From: Amorphochlora amoebiformis
Lineage: Eukaryota; Cercozoa; Chlorarachniophyceae
DNA length: 64,000 nt
Direction of reading: 5' to 3'
Assembly (NCBI GenBank): GCA_054601695.1
Contig: BAAHQB010000036.1
Span: 1 to 64,000 of the forward strand
This document shows positions 54,547 through 64,000 of this stretch, piece after piece. Both the position numbers and the translations under genes were made by a program. Each line of letters starts with the position of its first letter. Within the stretch, counting starts at the first letter, position 1. The notes under the pieces were generated by a model. That model worked only from the letters and a program-made list of their open reading frames with translations, did not search any database and had not been told where the DNA came from.

Positions 54547-54713
54547 ATGTATGCCTATATATTCATGTATATTGCGAAGAAATCTTGCGTTCGAGGTTTA
54601 GAGGAATATGGAGGGAAAGGGAGTAAAGGACGAGATAGAATAGAGAGAAGAGGAGGAAGAAAGTGCATGTACACATTCACAAAGTAAAAGCATTGTTGTA
54701 TATAAGGTATATA

Positions 54714-54768
<55 letters not shown>

Positions 54769-54903
54769 GCGTGTTTGTTTGTGTGTATAATATTTATATA
54801 TTTTAAAGATATATCATATATTAGTCTCTATTTAAGTCCCTCTTCCCTCTCCCTCGGTACTATTTTGTATAAATATGTAATATATACATATATATATATT
54901 ACA

Positions 54904-54943
<40 letters not shown>

Positions 54944-55678
54944 AATATACATGTAGAATATATATACACACATACACACATAGAACGTGTGATGTGTATG
55001 TATATACATGTATATGTATTTATATATATATATATATATATATGTATTATAGAATAATATATTTATATGTATATATGATACATGTATAATGTTTACTTCT
55101 CTATATATGGGTGCATATTTCTAAATGCATAACACTGAAACTTCTCGAAAGAGTGATAACGGGAAAAAGAGAAAGATGGATAAAAACAGAAATGAGAGAC
55201 CTCCCTGCAGCAATTGAGTGATCTTCCCCGCCATACACTGAGGCCGTGCCCGAAGCTTTATTCTTATCTTTATTATTGCTACTAATTTTTCGATCCTCCA
55301 GTCTGTCAAAATTCTTCTCCGGTACCTAGAAGGCCATATAGGTTATATTGAAACTTAAAAATAACCAAAGTCTACGAATACTCATGTACATATAATACAT
55401 ATGTATACATATATTATTTATATATATATATATTATATATATATATACATAATATATATTATATAAAAATATACATATACATATACATTTATATACATAT
55501 ATATATATATATATAATATGATATATATATATATATATATGTGTGTGTGAGATGGTGTGTTTGGATGAGAAAGATACCTCCATGGTATCCAACACAGAAT
55601 TCTTCTTGAGCCTTCCTGCGATACTTGACCTGAAATCATCATAGAATTCCGTACTAAACTATATACAAACATACATGC

Positions 55679-55733
<55 letters not shown>

Positions 55734-55752
55734 TATATATATACAAAAATGT

Positions 55753-55794
<42 letters not shown>

Positions 55795-55832
55795 TAATAC
55801 ATTATATATAAATATATATACAGAAATGTTAC

Positions 55833-55869
<37 letters not shown>

Positions 55870-55905
55870 CATAGGTATATTTTGAGATATGAATGTAATC
55901 ATATC

Positions 55906-55936
<31 letters not shown>

Positions 55937-56023
55937 TATATATGTATATATGGTATATATCTAAATGTATATACACGTATATAAATATGAAATTTCGGAA
56001 TTATTATATATACATTTAGATAC

Positions 56024-56057
<34 letters not shown>

Positions 56058-56173
56058 ATATATAATACGGTAATGTATACAAATATACATATAAAGATAT
56101 ACATATATATATATATATATATATACATATATAGTATAGTATATATATATGTGTGTATATAGGTATGTATATA

Positions 56174-56255
<82 letters not shown>

Positions 56256-56318
56256 ATACTATGTACACACATATGTATGTGTGTATATTTGTAAAACTAT
56301 TATGTATGTGTATATGTG

Positions 56319-56364
<46 letters not shown>

Positions 56365-56812
56365 GTGTGTGTGTATATTTGTAAAACTATTACCTTGAAG
56401 AAGCAGTGGAGATGGATGTTCGTCTGGCCAAAGTTGATCCTCCCGCCACCGAGCCCTGTCTCAAGGGCATATTTTGTGTACCCGTGTCGAATGTCACCGT
56501 CATATTGGTCCGATCGACCGACGAAATGGAGCTCTTGGAGTCTGTTAGGATCGGATTCGTACCACTGACGGTTACCCCGGATGTTCCAGTCGACTTCACC
56601 CTCAGGATGCTATGACTGGGCTTCTGTACGGGACGAAACATCTTTTTTCCTTGGAGCTTTAGGATCTCGTTTGGCCGCTCATAAACGGTGCGGCGGATAA
56701 AAGATTTGCACTCTGGGGCATTGCGGGCGTCGGCCGGGAGAATTGGGGTGACAGATCCTTCGCCATTTTGTTTTTTGAGGTCGGATGCGTCGGATGTGGG
56801 GGCAGGATCCAT
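39928..56812 (-). CDS. Very long multi-exon gene for an unidentified polytopic membrane protein
   Basis: The family is not recognised. The start [14 protein letters not shown] at 56812 follows an in-frame TAA. Exons: 56812-56394, 55629-55578, 55325-55201, 54414-54327, 53948-53893, 53725-53636, 53186-53153, 53027-52979, 52835-52767, 52448-52416, 52280-52214, 52126-52037, 51730-51687, 51518-51427, 50811-50744, 50539-50452, 50198-50118, 49755-49685, 49565-49481, 49347-49313, 49172-49093, 48983-48914, 48489-48405, 48136-48076, 47811-47735, 47407-47315, 47210-47189, 46290-46225. These 28 stay in phase. Less certain are 45512-45434, 45072-45007, 44512-44459, 44115-44018, 42689-42624, 41786-41706, 41539-41503, 41273-41215, 40852-40780 and 39989-39928 (TAG). 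Two joins (46225/45512, 44018/42689) need a missing exon. A Ser/Thr-rich N-terminus of about 140 residues precedes hydrophobic segments in exons 6, 8, 11, 12, 14 and 23 ([20 protein letters not shown]). It could be two genes. Confidence 0.6.
42105..42375. repeat. Tandem duplication of a ~108-base unique block
   Basis: The block TTAGAAGTAGACTTAATTCA through CATTATCTATATTTCTCACTC occurs at about 42110-42221 and 42269-42380 with one base change in the body. A CT/TG microsatellite lies between. The block is open in one frame on the plus strand ([18 protein letters not shown]) and partly on the minus strand. Whether it was an exon is unclear. Confidence 0.8.
43727..44000. repeat. Telomeric CCCTAA array with dispersed motif
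   Basis: Degenerate then perfect CCCTAA units (43727-43945), followed by a copy of the dispersed motif at 43958-44000 (TCAATGGTCCTCGGACTAAG, GAATAATCTGATC). It is in an intron of the long membrane-protein gene. Confidence 0.88.
46270..46895. repeat. Direct duplication of about 310-370 bases including an exon edge
   Basis: The left copy starts at the exon 46290 edge (CATCGAGGAACCGGTCTGTGA) and ends near CCTTGCATACCATTAATTGT at about 46600. The right copy starts CATCGAGAAACTACTCTGTGA at about 46666 and ends near CTTGCATACCATTTAATTAT at 46890. AT arrays inside have diverged in length. Only the left copy keeps a long open exon. Confidence 0.75.
48567..48775. repeat. Direct duplication of a ~80-base unit
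   Basis: The block starting CACACACACGTTTTCGTTTC and ending AAGCAAGTCACGGATGCATA occurs at about 48567-48645 and, with about 12 differences, at about 48695-48774. It is intronic in the long membrane-protein gene. Confidence 0.75.
50255..50415. repeat. Three partial copies of an AT-array unit
   Basis: TATGTAGGTATTTACATATG followed by CTATTGTATATA occurs at about 50264-50300 and 50328-50364. A third, shortened copy (TACATGTGCTATTGTA) lies at about 50402-50417. It is intronic. Confidence 0.7.
51026..51145. repeat. Telomeric CCCTAA arrays around the dispersed motif
   Basis: CCCTAA units at 51028-51055 and 51102-51145 bracket a copy of the dispersed motif at 51061-51102 (TCAATGGTCCTAGGACTAAG, GAATAATCTGATC). 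It lies in an intron of the long membrane-protein gene. Confidence 0.9.
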
Positions 56813-57421
56813 CTTCACCAGATGTTGTTATCCGTTGAATACAGTGGTCAAAATGTCAGAAGCAGCTGTAGCCTGTACTAGGCCCTGAAGATGTGAAATA
56901 AAACGATCTTTAATACCCGCTAATATTCTTACACAAACCGACATCATTAATTGTCGGAGCATCCGTGGTCTTCAAAACAGGGAATAGACCGCCCAAAAAT
57001 CGTTTGTGAATTGAAGGCAGATATTCGTTCATTCCACCGAAGTAAATTTATGTATGCAGGAGGCGGAAGATTACCATCAGGGCTACTGGAGCGACCCACC
57101 AATTTAAGGCTTTCTGCCCTAGATCTTGACAACGCTTTTAGTACTCATCTTTCCGCGTTAATCCCTCTATAAATCCTTCATCTCCTCGCCTACTTCGCAA
57201 ACCTTCCACCGGTTCCCGGGCCGGGCCAGTGGCGGCGCCATTCTCTTTTAACATATTAGAGGTCAACGATATTTTAAAACCCTTAAAATTAGAGAGTTTT
57301 AGAAAAGCGCTTTTTTTTAAGTTTTATTACACGTGCAGATTTTGACGTGTGCCCGTCCCAGGCCGAAACGCGACAGAACCCGCGATATTCCCTTCGCAGA
57401 CTCCCACCACTTCGATTCAAG
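56813..57421. promoter_or_regulatory. Shared upstream region of the membrane-protein and actin-bundling-like genes
   Basis: 609 bases of unique, repeat-free sequence lie between divergent starts at 56812 (minus) and 57422 (plus). A 61-residue minus-strand frame at 57132-56947 is open, but nothing links it to an exon. Promoter role is inferred from position only. Confidence 0.5.

Positions 57422-64000
<6,579 letters not shown>

Overview
The window is from a eukaryotic nuclear genome and is best read as six to eight intron-rich genes buried in simple repeats. Coding exons are short (about 20-200 bases, with a few longer) and have GT..AG boundaries. Introns consist largely of (AT)n microsatellite, arrays of the telomeric hexamer CCCTAA/TTAGGG, and CT/GA tracts. 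Four genes can be named from their spliced exons: an FolD-type methylenetetrahydrofolate dehydrogenase/cyclohydrolase, the rRNA methyltransferase EMG1/NEP1, ribosomal protein eL6, and the mitochondrial ATP synthase OSCP subunit with a presequence. A fifth resembles the calcium-regulated 34-kDa actin-bundling proteins of amoebae. A mitochondrion, cytosolic eukaryotic ribosomes, dense spliceosomal introns and a TTAGGG-type repeat point to a unicellular eukaryote (a protist, or an early-branching fungal or holozoan lineage). I cannot place it more closely.

Layout. 1-2470: an inverted telomeric repeat, AT and CT tracts, no convincing gene. 2471-11748 (+): an unidentified, probably membrane, protein pieced together from small exons. 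12175-21236 (+): an unidentified protein of about 224 residues whose 13 exons all join in phase. 21237-22781: convergent intergenic region. 22782-30139 (-): the dehydrogenase/cyclohydrolase, 17 exons, 291 residues. 30339-35758 (+): EMG1, 10 exons, 236 residues. 36868-37640 (-): eL6, two exons, 187 residues. 37804-39044 (+): OSCP, six exons, 227 residues. 39928-56812 (-): a very long gene of about 38 recognised exons and close to 1,000 residues, with at least six hydrophobic segments and no family I recognise. 57422-63053 (+): the actin-bundling-like protein, 14 exons, ending in an alanine/lysine-rich coiled coil. The last kilobase is AT repeat.

Organisation. The genes alternate in orientation, giving three divergent pairs with short shared upstream regions (199, 163 and 609 bases) and convergent 3' ends. 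Almost all repeat mass is intronic or lies between 3' ends. The named genes are housekeeping genes (one-carbon metabolism, small-subunit rRNA modification, large ribosomal subunit, oxidative phosphorylation, cytoskeleton) and do not form one pathway.

The most unusual feature is how the telomeric and AT repeats relate to splicing. Several splice donors and acceptors lie inside the repeat arrays. An exon-end/donor segment has been copied about a dozen times among hexamers in one intron. A roughly 44-base motif recurs in at least six introns, each time next to telomeric hexamers.
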